From an uncultured Hyphomonas sp. (GTDB lineage Bacteria > Pseudomonadota > Alphaproteobacteria > Caulobacterales > Hyphomonadaceae), in NCBI RefSeq assembly GCF_963678875.1, contig NZ_OY787456.1, positions 1,426,001 through 1,490,000 of the forward strand: a stretch of 64,000 bases of DNA. Reading direction: 5' to 3'. The notes beneath the pieces are model-generated. The model did no database searches. It saw only the letters and a program-made list of their open reading frames with translations, and had not been told where the DNA came from. Shown in pieces: positions 19,148-27,173 of the stretch; position 1 is the first letter of the stretch; the number at the start of each line of letters is the position of its first letter. A program made the translations under genes and the position numbers.

Positions 19148-20131
19148 TTACTCCGGCTTTTCGATCTTGTCCCCGGGCTTCAGGCCGGTGAGCACTTCAT
19201 ATTTGCCTTCGGTGTCGGCAAGCGGGGCGGCGAGCGCGATAGGCGCGTCGACGAAGCGGTCACCGACCTGCACACGGACGAAATCCACACCATAGCGGGT
19301 GGAGACATAGTCCTTCGGCACGAGAATGGCGCGGCGTTCGCCGACCGGGGCCAGCACGTCGACCCGTTCACCGACCAGCGCGTCCAGCCCGCCGGGTACC
19401 GTCGCGTCGGCGATCAGTTCACCATTGCGCAGTTCCGGATAGACTTTGACGATGGTCGCCGTGCGCAGGTCGCCGCCGCGGGTGGGCAGGCGCAGAGCAA
19501 AGGTTTCGCCCTCGCTGATCTGCGCGGCATGGCGTTCCGGCAGGGAGAGGCGCACCACGCCGTTCACTGTGGCGAAAGTCGCGATCACCTCGCCGGGCGA
19601 AACGACAGAGCCTTCAACCACGTTCACGCCGGTCACCTTGGCATCGGCCGGTGCGAGGATGCGGCCCTCTGCTTGACGGGCGCCGAGGGCGTTGCGTTCA
19701 GACTGCGCTGAAGACAGGTTGCGCTTCAGGACATCCAGATTGGTGCGCTGCTCGTCCAGGCGCGCTTTCGGAAAGAAGCCTTGTTGGAACAAGGCCTCAT
19801 TCCGGGTCAGGTCTTCTTCAGCCTGGCGGATCTGGGCCTGCAGGCCCTCGATACGGGAGGCAAGTGCCGAGATGCTTGGCGCGATGGTGGCGTCCGTGAC
19901 AACGGCCACGAGCTGGCCGGCATCGACGACATCGCCCTCATCAATCGACAGGCGGGACACGACGCCCTGCAGCCGTGAACGGGCGGTGGCGGAGTCAGCC
20001 GCTTCGATGCGGGCAACGGCCGGACGGTAGTCCATGACCACCGATTCCTCGACAGTCATGACTTCGGCGGATGCCGAAAGGGCGAGGGCCGCGAAGGCGG
20101 CGCCGAGAAGGAGCGATCTAGTAGCGGCCAT
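19148..20131 (-). CDS. RND efflux periplasmic adaptor (membrane-fusion protein)
   Basis: A 327-residue HlyD/AcrA-type adaptor. It has a Sec signal (RSLLLGAAFAALALSASAE), a lipoyl/barrel-sandwich half (GVVSRLSIDEGDVVDAGQLVAVV), a coiled-coil hairpin at about 85-140 (ASRIEGLQAQIRQAEEDLTR), the second lipoyl half (ILAPADAKVTGVNVVEGSVV) and a C-terminal barrel. The frame is open much further upstream (to 20509), but that part is out-of-frame rhodanese sequence. The ATG at 20131 gives a proper signal peptide and a 14-base overlap with the rhodanese gene. It should bridge the RND permease and the TolC protein encoded at 22635. Confidence 0.9.
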   Translation of the reverse strand: MAATRSLLLGAAFAALALSASAEVMTVEESVVMDYRPAVARIEAADSATARSRLQGVVSRLSIDEGDVVDAGQLVAVVTDATIAPSISALASRIEGLQAQIRQAEEDLTRNEALFQQGFFPKARLDEQRTNLDVLKRNLSSAQSERNALGARQAEGRILAPADAKVTGVNVVEGSVVSPGEVIATFATVNGVVRLSLPERHAAQISEGETFALRLPTRGGDLRTATIVKVYPELRNGELIADATVPGGLDALVGERVDVLAPVGERRAILVPKDYVSTRYGVDFVRVQVGDRFVDAPIALAAPLADTEGKYEVLTGLKPGDKIEKPE

Positions 20132-20477
20132 GGTCTTCCACCTTGCCTGTTGCGGGATTGACCTGAACGCACGGGAAGCCGTCGGCCTTCCATTGCATGA
20201 TGCCGCCCGCCATGTGCGCGGCATCGGCGCCTGTCGCCTTCGTGAAGGCCTCCAGCGCCGCGCGGGAGCGTTTGCCGGAACCGCACTGGAATACAATCTT
20301 GCGGCCGGGATGGGTGGGGATGGCTTTCGGCTCGAAGGTCGAGAGCGGGTGGAGCAGGGCGCCATGGATGCGCTCGAACGCAAACTCGTTCGGTTCCCGC
20401 ACATCCACGAGCAGGATCTCATTGGCTTTGAGGCCTTCACAGACGGTTGCGGGAGAAAGGTCGCGGGGATCAGCCAT
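20118..20477 (-). CDS. Single-domain rhodanese sulfurtransferase
   Basis: A 119-residue cytoplasmic rhodanese with catalytic cysteine C65 in VFQCGSGKRS, the usual LLVDVREPNEFAFERIHGA start and a GGIMQWKADGFPC C-terminal helix. The six-residue loop beginning at the cysteine (CGSGKR) places it with GlpE/PspE-like thiosulfate or persulfide sulfurtransferases. It is the first gene of the leftward arm of the persulfide locus and would move sulfane sulfur produced by the divergent SQR-like enzyme to thiol acceptors such as the thioredoxin-2 next door. Confidence 0.92.
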   Translation of the reverse strand: MADPRDLSPATVCEGLKANEILLVDVREPNEFAFERIHGALLHPLSTFEPKAIPTHPGRKIVFQCGSGKRSRAALEAFTKATGADAAHMAGGIMQWKADGFPCVQVNPATGKVEDHGRY

Positions 20478-20566
20478 AAGGGACTCCTCTTATGTGCGCG
20501 CACGCGCACGTCATGTACTTTGAAGACCGGGATACATGTGACCGGTCGGATTAAACATGCGACATA

Positions 20567-20590
20567 ATGCGCATTTTATAAAATGCGAAT
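20567..20590. promoter_or_regulatory. Palindromic operator candidate between divergent persulfide arms
   Basis: A perfect 18-bp palindrome, CGCATTTTATAAAATGCG (20570-20587), extends with one mismatch per arm to 24 bp. It lies in the 160-base gap between the rhodanese gene (leftward) and the SQR-like gene (rightward), 47 bases before the SQR start. Size, AT-rich core and position fit a dimeric ArsR-family repressor site. The match to any published BigR/SqrR box was not tested. Confidence 0.65.
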
Positions 20591-20637
20591 ATAAGGGATA
20601 ACGCAACAAAGAATTAATCCCCCAAGGGAGTAGGGCC

Positions 20638-21906
20638 ATGGCTAAGATCGTAGTGTTGGGTGCAGGTTTGGGCGGCGTCATTGCCGCTTACGAGATTCGC
20701 AAGAATGTCAGGCGGCAGGATGAAGTGATCGCCGTCAACGAGACCGACTTCTATCAGTTCGTCCCTTCGAACCCGTGGGTCCTCGTAGGTTGGCGGGATC
20801 GCGAAGACATTGTCGTCGACCTTGAAAAGCCGATGAAAAAGCGCCGCGTCCAGCTGGTCGTGGGCGCTGCCGAAAAGGTCGAGGCGGAGAACAAGCGCCT
20901 GCGCATGGCAGACGGTTCCTTCGTCGATTACGATTACCTTGTCATTGCAACAGGTCCGGAGCTGGCTTTCGACGAGATCGAGGGCCTTGGTCCGAAAGGC
21001 CATACCCAATCCGTCTGCCACATCGATCATGCCGAAGCGGGCTACAAGGTCTTTGAGGAACTTTGCAATGATCCGGGCCCGGTGATCGTCGGCGCCGTGC
21101 AGGGCGCGTCCTGTTATGGTCCGGCCTATGAAACCGCGATGATCATCGAGACCGAGCTCCGCAGGCGGAAGGTCCGCGACAAGGTGCCGATGACGTTCGT
21201 GACGTCCGAGCCTTATATCGGGCACCTTGGCCTTGATGGCGTCGGCGATACGAAAGGCCTGCTCGAAAGCGAGATGCGCGACCGCCACATCAAGTGGATC
21301 TGCAATGCAAAGGTCCAGAAGGTCGAAGCCGACAAGATGATAGTCGAGGAAGTGAACGAGGACGGCTCCACCAAGGAGATCCATGAGCTTCCGATGAAAT
21401 TCTCCATGATGCTGCCGCCCTTCCGCGGTGTGCCGGCGGTGCGGGACATCGAAGGCCTCGTCAATCCGCGCGGCTTCGTCATCACCGACAAGCACCAGCG
21501 CAATCCGAAATACCCGGAAATCATGGGGCTCGGCGTCTGCATCGCCATTCCGCCGGTCGGCAAGACGCCGGTGCCGGTGGGTGTGCCGAAGACGGGCTTC
21601 ATGATCGAATCCATGGTCACGGCGATTGCCGAAAATCTCGGCCAGATCGTGCGCGGCAAGGAACCGACCCACGAAGCGACCTGGAACGCGATCTGTATTG
21701 CCGACTTCGGCGATGGCGGCGTGGCCTTCATTGCGCAGCCCCAGATCCCGCCGCGAAATGTGAACTGGTCCGTTTCCGGCGGTTGGGTGCACACGGCGAA
21801 GGTGGGGTTCGAGAAATATTTCCTTGGCAAGATCAAATCCGGCCGCTCCGAAACCTTCTACGAGAACGCCGCGCTGAACCTGCTGAAAACGCACAAGCTG
21901 AAGTAA
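20638..21906 (+). CDS. sqr: Sulfide:quinone oxidoreductase-like flavoprotein
   Basis: A 422-residue FAD enzyme expected to oxidise sulfide to polysulfide or persulfide and pass electrons to quinone at the inner membrane. It has the N-terminal dinucleotide fold VVLGAGLGGVIAAYE, the second glycine strand LVIATGP, and three cysteines at C127, C159 (VQGASCYGPAYE) and C353 (NAICIADFGDGGVAF). These match the positions of the three SQR redox cysteines. The C-terminal amphipathic region (GWVHTAKVGFEKYFLGKIK) fits membrane attachment. It is the first gene of the rightward arm and ends 18 bases before trxC. Flavocytochrome-c subunits are the alternative, but no Tat or Sec signal is present. Confidence 0.88.
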   Translation: MAKIVVLGAGLGGVIAAYEIRKNVRRQDEVIAVNETDFYQFVPSNPWVLVGWRDREDIVVDLEKPMKKRRVQLVVGAAEKVEAENKRLRMADGSFVDYDYLVIATGPELAFDEIEGLGPKGHTQSVCHIDHAEAGYKVFEELCNDPGPVIVGAVQGASCYGPAYETAMIIETELRRRKVRDKVPMTFVTSEPYIGHLGLDGVGDTKGLLESEMRDRHIKWICNAKVQKVEADKMIVEEVNEDGSTKEIHELPMKFSMMLPPFRGVPAVRDIEGLVNPRGFVITDKHQRNPKYPEIMGLGVCIAIPPVGKTPVPVGVPKTGFMIESMVTAIAENLGQIVRGKEPTHEATWNAICIADFGDGGVAFIAQPQIPPRNVNWSVSGGWVHTAKVGFEKYFLGKIKSGRSETFYENAALNLLKTHKLK

Positions 21907-21924
21907 CCTGCTGAGGAGCCCGTC

Positions 21925-22383
21925 ATGGTCGACACAACCGTCCAAGGCACCATCGCCATCTGCACCAGCTGCGGCGCGCCCAACCGCGTCGCGGCGGGCA
22001 AGCCGCTGTCCGCAGGCAAATGCGGCAAGTGCAGCGAGCCGCTGGCGACGCAGAAGCCGGTGGAAATTGACGGCGCCATGCTGGAACGCCTGATCGCCCG
22101 CGATACCGGCGCTTTCGTGCTGGATGTCTGGGCGCCGTGGTGCGGCCCGTGCCGTATGATGGCACCTGCCTATGAGGCCGCTGCTGGTCGGTTCGCAGAC
22201 CATGTCCGCTTCTTCAAGCTCAACTCCGACCAGAACCAGGAAACCGCCGGCAAGCTCGGCATCAGAGGCATCCCGACCCTGATCGCCTGGGAAGACGGAG
22301 CCCTCATCGCGAACCAGGCCGGTGCCCAGACCGGTGAAGGCCTGGCCCGGTGGATTCAGTCAACCTTCAGGCTGAGCGCCTGA
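21925..22383 (+). CDS. trxC: Thioredoxin-2 with zinc ribbon
   Basis: A 152-residue cytoplasmic thioredoxin. The N terminus holds four zinc-ligand cysteines (C13, C16, C33, C36) and the thioredoxin domain carries the active site WAPWCGPCRMM (C73/C76) plus the cis-proline segment GIRGIPTLI. This is the standard TrxC layout. Placed between an SQR-like enzyme and a DUF2892 gene, it is a likely reductant or acceptor for protein and glutathione persulfides. Its stop codon lies inside the first copy of a 28-bp tandem duplication. Confidence 0.93.
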   Translation: MVDTTVQGTIAICTSCGAPNRVAAGKPLSAGKCGKCSEPLATQKPVEIDGAMLERLIARDTGAFVLDVWAPWCGPCRMMAPAYEAAAGRFADHVRFFKLNSDQNQETAGKLGIRGIPTLIAWEDGALIANQAGAQTGEGLARWIQSTFRLSA

Positions 22384-22421
22384 TCCCAACCCATTCAGGC
22401 TGAGCGCCTGATCCCAACCCA
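22366..22421 (+). repeat. Perfect 28-bp tandem duplication spanning the trxC stop
   Basis: Two identical 28-bp units, 22366-22393 and 22394-22421, directly adjoin. Each contains the hairpin CAGGCTGAGCGCCTG (5-bp stem) and a copy of the trxC ending with its TGA. The second copy fills most of the gap to the DUF2892 gene and stops just before that gene's ribosome site. The perfect identity indicates a recent duplication. Confidence 0.95.
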
Positions 22422-22434
22422 AAGGATGTTCAAG

Positions 22435-22638
22435 ATGAATGTCGATCGTGCTGTCTTCGCTTTTGCTGGCGTTGTTGTTTCCCTGAGCCTCGCGCTCGGT
22501 TACTTCGTGTCGCCTTACTGGTTCCTGCTGACGGCCTTTGCCGGGCTGAACATGTTCCAGGCCGCTTTTACGGGCTTCTGCCCGGCCGCGATGATCTTCA
22601 AGGCCATCGGCCTGAAGCCGGGTAATGCGTTCAAATGA
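22435..22638 (+). CDS. DUF2892 small membrane protein
   Basis: A 67-residue protein of two hydrophobic helices (VFAFAGVVVSLSLALGYFV and LTAFAGLNMFQAAFTGF) followed by the conserved CPAAMIFKAIGLKPG tail. This is the YgaP-like inner-membrane domain often found fused to rhodanese or next to SQR and BigR genes. I choose the ATG at 22435 because AAGGA lies 8 bases upstream; an ATG at 22426 is in frame but abuts that site. Its stop overlaps the tolC-like start by ATGA. The cysteine in the CP motif could carry sulfane sulfur; that is inference. Confidence 0.85.
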   Translation: MNVDRAVFAFAGVVVSLSLALGYFVSPYWFLLTAFAGLNMFQAAFTGFCPAAMIFKAIGLKPGNAFK

Positions 22639-23921
22639 GCCTGTCATTCGCCCGGCGGCTTTCCGTCAGCCTGCTGGCGCTGGCCGCACCGGTAGCGTTG
22701 GCCCAGCCAATCTCCCTTCGCGATGCCGTACAGCAGGCACTGAGCCACGACCCGTCGCTGGAGCGGGCCGAGGCGGGTGTCGAGCGCAGCAAGGCCGGTG
22801 TCGCCGCCGCCCGCGCAGGTCGAGGCCCGCAGGCGGGTCTGCAGGCACAGGTCGGTGCCGTGGAGACGGACTTCACGCAGGACCGCATTTCGCAGGTGCC
22901 GCGCTCTGCCGGCCTTCAGGCCGAATGGACCGTGTTCCAGTCCGGCGCCCTCGGCGCGGCCATCGATGCGGCAAAGGCGCAGCGGGACGCCGCCAGCCAC
23001 CAGATGCTTGGCGCACGCGAGAAACTCGTCCTCGACACGTTCGAAGCCTATGCCAATGCCTGGCTGGCTGAGCGCACGGTCGAAGTGGCCGAAGCGCGCG
23101 TTGCAACCTTCCGTATACGTCTCGAAGAGACACAGGCCCGGTTCGACCAGGGGCAGGTGACCCGCACCGATATTGCCCTGACCGAAGCGCGCCTCGCCTC
23201 TGCACAGGCCCAGCGTGAAGCCGCGCGGGCCGCGCTCGCGGGTGCGTGGGCCCGGCTCGCCCGCCTCACCGGTGTTGACCACGCCGTGACACAGGAGTCG
23301 CCGGAACTTGGCGCCGTCGTCGGCGGAGACATGCAGGTGGCCTTGTCGCGCGTCATGTCCAGGAACCCGGACCTTGCCGCCGCCCGTGCCGCCGAGATTT
23401 CTGCGGGGCACCGGGTGACAGAGGCCAAGGGCCGCTTCGGTCCGACAGTCTCGCTGAAGGCCCGTGCCACGACCGGGGAAGATGTCTACTTCTTCTTTGA
23501 GGACCAGATCAGTGATGTCGGTGCGTTCGTGACAGTGGAAGTGCCGCTGCTGACCAGCGGCCTGCGCAATGCGTCGAAGCGCGAAGCGATTGCCGGGCGC
23601 AGCGCCGCCGCGGCCGATGTCCGCGCTGCCGAACTGCAACTGCATGAAGCCGTCGTCGGTCTCTGGGGCGACATTGAGGCCCGGCGCCTGTCCCTCGCAG
23701 CGGCCGAGCGGGCCGAGAAGGCGGCAGAGCTGGCTGCAGAAGGCGCCCAGAAAGAGCAGGAGGCCGGCATCCGTACGCTGGTCGATGCTCTGGATGCGGA
23801 GAATGCCTACCGCGATGCCCAGATCGCCCGCTACCGCGCGGCGACGCAGCTGCAGGTCGCCGAAGCGCGCCTGCTCTCCCTGTCGTCTGACCTGGAACAG
23901 CAACTGGCCCTGCTGCCCTGA
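22635..23921 (+). CDS. TolC-family outer-membrane channel
   Basis: A 428-residue outer-membrane efflux protein. It has a Sec signal (LSVSLLALAAPVALAQP), an internally duplicated OEP fold with long coiled-coil helices (QREAARAALAGAWARLARLTG; later AAERAEKAAELAAEGAQKEQ) and an YRDAQIARYRAATQLQVAEARL motif near the end. It should complete a tripartite pump with the adaptor and RND permease of the opposite arm, although those lie on the other strand. Its start overlaps the DUF2892 stop by 4 bases. Confidence 0.92.
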   Translation: MSLSFARRLSVSLLALAAPVALAQPISLRDAVQQALSHDPSLERAEAGVERSKAGVAAARAGRGPQAGLQAQVGAVETDFTQDRISQVPRSAGLQAEWTVFQSGALGAAIDAAKAQRDAASHQMLGAREKLVLDTFEAYANAWLAERTVEVAEARVATFRIRLEETQARFDQGQVTRTDIALTEARLASAQAQREAARAALAGAWARLARLTGVDHAVTQESPELGAVVGGDMQVALSRVMSRNPDLAAARAAEISAGHRVTEAKGRFGPTVSLKARATTGEDVYFFFEDQISDVGAFVTVEVPLLTSGLRNASKREAIAGRSAAAADVRAAELQLHEAVVGLWGDIEARRLSLAAAERAEKAAELAAEGAQKEQEAGIRTLVDALDAENAYRDAQIARYRAATQLQVAEARLLSLSSDLEQQLALLP

Positions 23922-24073
23922 CTGCCCGGACTGGCTGAATTTTGAGCGTCACGAAACCGTCGCCGCTTTTGCGGCTGGCGGGGGCTGACGCATGGCTGCA
24001 TTGGTCCTAAAGGTGTGCCGGGCGGCCAGCGTCTTGTCCGCCCGGATTGCAGCTTCTGTTCCCGGGATGAGAC

Positions 24074-25372
24074 ATGGACTTCACCAGACGACTGGTCATG
24101 AAAGGCGCTGCGGTTGCAGCCGCGACGGCGACAACACAGACTGCCTGCACCACCATGCCGGTGCCGGCAGGGACAGGGGAACGGCCAGTGCAGGATATCG
24201 CGACAGACGAAGCCTTCTGGCGGTCCATTGCGGCGCAGTATGACGTCACGCCGGACGTGGTGAATTTCGAGAACGGCTATTGGGGCCTGATGGCTAAGCC
24301 TGTCCTTGAAGCCTTCATCCGCAACACCGAAAAAGTGAACCGCAACAATTCCTGGTATGCCCGCCGGGATTATTACGCGGAAATCCAGCCGGTCCACACG
24401 CGTATCGCGGAGTTCCTCGGTGCCGGGCAAGACGAGATTGTCTTCACCCGAAATGCCACCGAATCCCTGCAGGCGCTGGTCGGCGGCTACAACCGGCTGA
24501 AGCCGGGCGATGCGGTGATGTATGCCGACCTCGACTACGATTCCATCCAGACCGCGATGGACACCAAGGCCGAGCGGGAAGGCGCCTCCGTCGTTCGGAT
24601 CACCATTCCGGAACCGGTCGCCCATGACCAGCTGATCGACACCTACCGGCAGGCATTGGAAGCGAACCCGAAAGTGCGTCTCCTCCTGCTGACCCATATC
24701 AGCCACCGCACCGGCCTGATGATCCCGGTACGCGAGATCGTCGAGATGGCGCGCGGCTTCGGCGTCGACTGTATTGTCGATGCGGCCCATTCCTGGGGCC
24801 AGACCGATTTTCGCATGGAAGACCTCGGCGCAGACTTTGTCGGCTTCAATTTGCACAAATGGATCGGCGCACCGATCGGCGCGGGCCTGATCTATATCCG
24901 GCAGGACCGGCTGGCCGACATTTCGCCGGACATTTCCGAACGGCCGGAAGGCGTCGGCACGATCTATCACCGCATCCATACCGGCACGACGAACTTCGCA
25001 ACCTTCCTGACGCTGAAGGACGCACTCGACTTCCACGAACTTGTCGGCCCGGCGCGCAAGGCGGCCCGCGTGTCTTACCTCCGCGATTTATGGGCAGAGG
25101 AGATGCGCGGCGATGACCGGATCGAGATCCTGACGCCATCAGACCCGCGCCTGCATGCCGCGATCACGTCCTTCCGTTTCAAGGGCAAGACGAGCGTGGA
25201 CGACAACAAGGCCATCGTGAAGGCGCTGGTGGAGCAGCACGGCATCTTCACCGTCCACCGCAGCGATGTCGCCAAGGGCGCCTGCATCCGTGTCACGCCG
25301 ACACTCTACAACACGCCGGACCAGTGCCTCCAGCTCGTGAAAGCCCTGCGTTCGCTCCTGGCGGAAACCTGA
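24074..25372 (+). CDS. Tat-exported aminotransferase class-V PLP enzyme (isopenicillin-N epimerase-like)
   Basis: A 432-residue fold-type I PLP protein related to cysteine desulfurases and isopenicillin-N epimerase. The PLP lysine is in GFNLHKWIGAPIGAGL, the cofactor aspartate in CIVDAAHSWGQ, and TRNATESLQALVGG binds phosphate. The N terminus is a twin-arginine signal (DFTRRLVMKGAAVAAATATT) ending near TAC, so the enzyme should act outside the cytoplasm, which is rare for PLP enzymes. No active-site cysteine loop of a desulfurase is seen, so an epimerase, lyase or transaminase role is more likely. It ends 13 bases from the convergent PhoD gene. Confidence 0.87.
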   Translation: MDFTRRLVMKGAAVAAATATTQTACTTMPVPAGTGERPVQDIATDEAFWRSIAAQYDVTPDVVNFENGYWGLMAKPVLEAFIRNTEKVNRNNSWYARRDYYAEIQPVHTRIAEFLGAGQDEIVFTRNATESLQALVGGYNRLKPGDAVMYADLDYDSIQTAMDTKAEREGASVVRITIPEPVAHDQLIDTYRQALEANPKVRLLLLTHISHRTGLMIPVREIVEMARGFGVDCIVDAAHSWGQTDFRMEDLGADFVGFNLHKWIGAPIGAGLIYIRQDRLADISPDISERPEGVGTIYHRIHTGTTNFATFLTLKDALDFHELVGPARKAARVSYLRDLWAEEMRGDDRIEILTPSDPRLHAAITSFRFKGKTSVDDNKAIVKALVEQHGIFTVHRSDVAKGACIRVTPTLYNTPDQCLQLVKALRSLLAET

Positions 25373-25385
25373 CACCGGACGCTGG

Positions 25386-27125
25386 CTACACCTTGACCTC
25401 GGACAAGCCGGATCCTGGCGCCGACCGGACATCGAGGAAGCATTTTGCCTCATAGGCGCGGTCCGTGATCGTGTTCACGCTGATATATCTTGCGCGCATT
25501 TCGTCTCTCGTAAGCGTGAGATGCACGAAGCCATGATCGCGAACATTTGCATGCTGCACATCCGGGTTCCTGGCGACGACGGCCCGTTCGACCGTGTCGT
25601 AGAATTCCGGCGTGTTGTTTATATAGCCATATCCGCCCGGAGACGTGATGCTACCCGTGGCCAGCTCGACCCCGACAAAGGTTTCCGGTCCCGGATAGTG
25701 CAGATCGTTTGCCCAGAACATGTGACTGTCGCCGGACAGGACGACCAGATTGGCATCGGCTTCCAGCGCGGAGTCGTAGAAGCGCGTACGCGCTGCGGAA
25801 TAGCCGTCCCAGGCATCGAGCCCGACGGGCAGGCCGAGGGCGCTGCGTTGCAGCCAGCCTGACACATACCCGCCTCCGGCAATCGCGGGTTCGACAATCT
25901 CCGGCGGCAGGATGGTCATGAAGTCGGGTGAGCGCATACGCGCCATGACAGTCTGGTTGGCAATCACCTGCCATTGCATGTCGCGCTGGCGGGATTGTTT
26001 CAGCGTGTCAGCAAACCAGGCTTCCTGCGCGTATCCCATCATGGTCCGGTCCGGATTGCCCAGCACGTCCCGGTCAAACTTTTCGAGGTCAGGTGACCCG
26101 TCTTCCAGTTTCGGCATGTCGTGTTCGAACGACAATTGGCTGTCACGGCCCGTCAGGCGTGTCTCGATCACGATCAGCGATGCGATGGAGCCGAAATCGT
26201 AAATACGGTTCAGGCGTTCCCGCGCGGCGCCCGGCGTGGGATCGCGCATGGGCAGCCACTCGAAATAGGCTTGCAGGGCCGCATTGCGCCGGGCTTCCCA
26301 TTTTCCTTCCGTTTCCGGATCATGACCGGATGCCCCGCCTTGCCAGCTATTATTCGCTGTTTCGTGGTCATCCCAAACCGTGATGAAAGGCGCATGGGCG
26401 TGGGCGGCCTGAAGGTCTGCGTCTTCGCGGTATTGCGCCAGCCGTTCACGATAGTCGGCCAGGGTAACGATCTCGTTCGCGGGCAGGTGCACCCGGCCGA
26501 TCTGCTCGCCGGTTTTGCCGTCATAAGCGCCGGCAGCGTGCTCATAGATGTAGTCGCCAACATGTATGACGGCGTCGAGGTCTTCGATGCGGGAGATTTC
26601 CCGATAGGCGTTGTAGAAACCGGATGGGTAGTTTGCGCAGGACGCGAGCGCGAGATTGACCGGTCTTGAATTGTCGGCCGGAAGCGTACGTGTCCGTCCG
26701 GCTGGCGAGTAGGTGCTGCCGGCCCGGAAGCGGTAATAGTAGGTCTCACCCGGTGCGAGGCCGCCGACATCGACCTTGACCGTGAAGTCGCGGCTGGCTG
26801 CAGTCTGCGCAATGCCTGAGGTGAGGATGGATCTGAATTCACTGTCGCTGGCGACGTCGTAGGCGACATCCAGCACGGTCAGCGCAGCATTTTGCGGAAC
26901 TGCGCGGGTCCAGATGATGACGGATGTACGGGTCGGGTCGCCGCTGGCGACGCCCCAGCCGAAGATGGCGTCTTCGGTCGCCTGATTCACCGGATTGATT
27001 GCCGTTGTCTGACAGGCGGCGGTGGCCGCAAGCCCCGCTGCACCGGTCATGCGGCTGAACAGGGTGCGGCGTGTCAGGCCCGCGAGGCGGGATTTATCAG
27101 AATTTCCGGTCATCGAAGTCACCAT
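25386..27125 (-). CDS. phoD: PhoD-type alkaline phosphatase/phosphodiesterase, Tat-exported
   Basis: A 579-residue secreted metallophosphoesterase. It has a Tat signal (GLTRRTLFSRMTGAAGLAAT) with a possible lipobox TAAC, and a PhoD_N beta domain (GWGVASGDPTRTSVIIWTR). The catalytic domain follows, with ASCANYPSGFYNAY, HVGDYIYE, VWDDHETANNSW and VLSGDSHMFWAND supplying metal ligands. The family uses calcium and iron to hydrolyse phosphomono- and diesters. A second ATG at 27113 (MTGNSD) has a better upstream GGTGA and may be the true start. It follows a TonB receptor on the same strand, separated by a strong hairpin, so uptake and hydrolysis of a phosphorylated nutrient may be coupled. Confidence 0.92.
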   Translation of the reverse strand: MVTSMTGNSDKSRLAGLTRRTLFSRMTGAAGLAATAACQTTAINPVNQATEDAIFGWGVASGDPTRTSVIIWTRAVPQNAALTVLDVAYDVASDSEFRSILTSGIAQTAASRDFTVKVDVGGLAPGETYYYRFRAGSTYSPAGRTRTLPADNSRPVNLALASCANYPSGFYNAYREISRIEDLDAVIHVGDYIYEHAAGAYDGKTGEQIGRVHLPANEIVTLADYRERLAQYREDADLQAAHAHAPFITVWDDHETANNSWQGGASGHDPETEGKWEARRNAALQAYFEWLPMRDPTPGAARERLNRIYDFGSIASLIVIETRLTGRDSQLSFEHDMPKLEDGSPDLEKFDRDVLGNPDRTMMGYAQEAWFADTLKQSRQRDMQWQVIANQTVMARMRSPDFMTILPPEIVEPAIAGGGYVSGWLQRSALGLPVGLDAWDGYSAARTRFYDSALEADANLVVLSGDSHMFWANDLHYPGPETFVGVELATGSITSPGGYGYINNTPEFYDTVERAVVARNPDVQHANVRDHGFVHLTLTRDEMRARYISVNTITDRAYEAKCFLDVRSAPGSGLSEVKV

Positions 27126-27137
27126 TGGAAAGAGGGT

Positions 27138-27163
27138 GGCTGGCGGGCAAAGGCCCGCCAGCC
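27138..27163 (-). terminator. Intercistronic hairpin between TonB receptor and phoD
   Basis: A perfect 11-bp stem, GGCTGGCGGGC/GCCCGCCAGCC, with an AAAG loop. On the minus strand it is followed by ACCCTCTTTCC, only a weak T-run. It lies 10 bases after the receptor stop and 13 bases before the annotated phoD start. It could lower phoD expression by partial termination or stabilise the receptor mRNA 3' end. Confidence 0.7.
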
Positions 27164-27173
27164 AGGATCAACA

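Noticed and set aside
15849..23921. Heavy-metal (Cus/Czc) efflux reading of the RND locus
   Set aside because: No metal-binding motifs in the pump or adaptor, the ArsR protein lacks the metal-site cysteines, and the neighbours are sulfide and persulfide enzymes.
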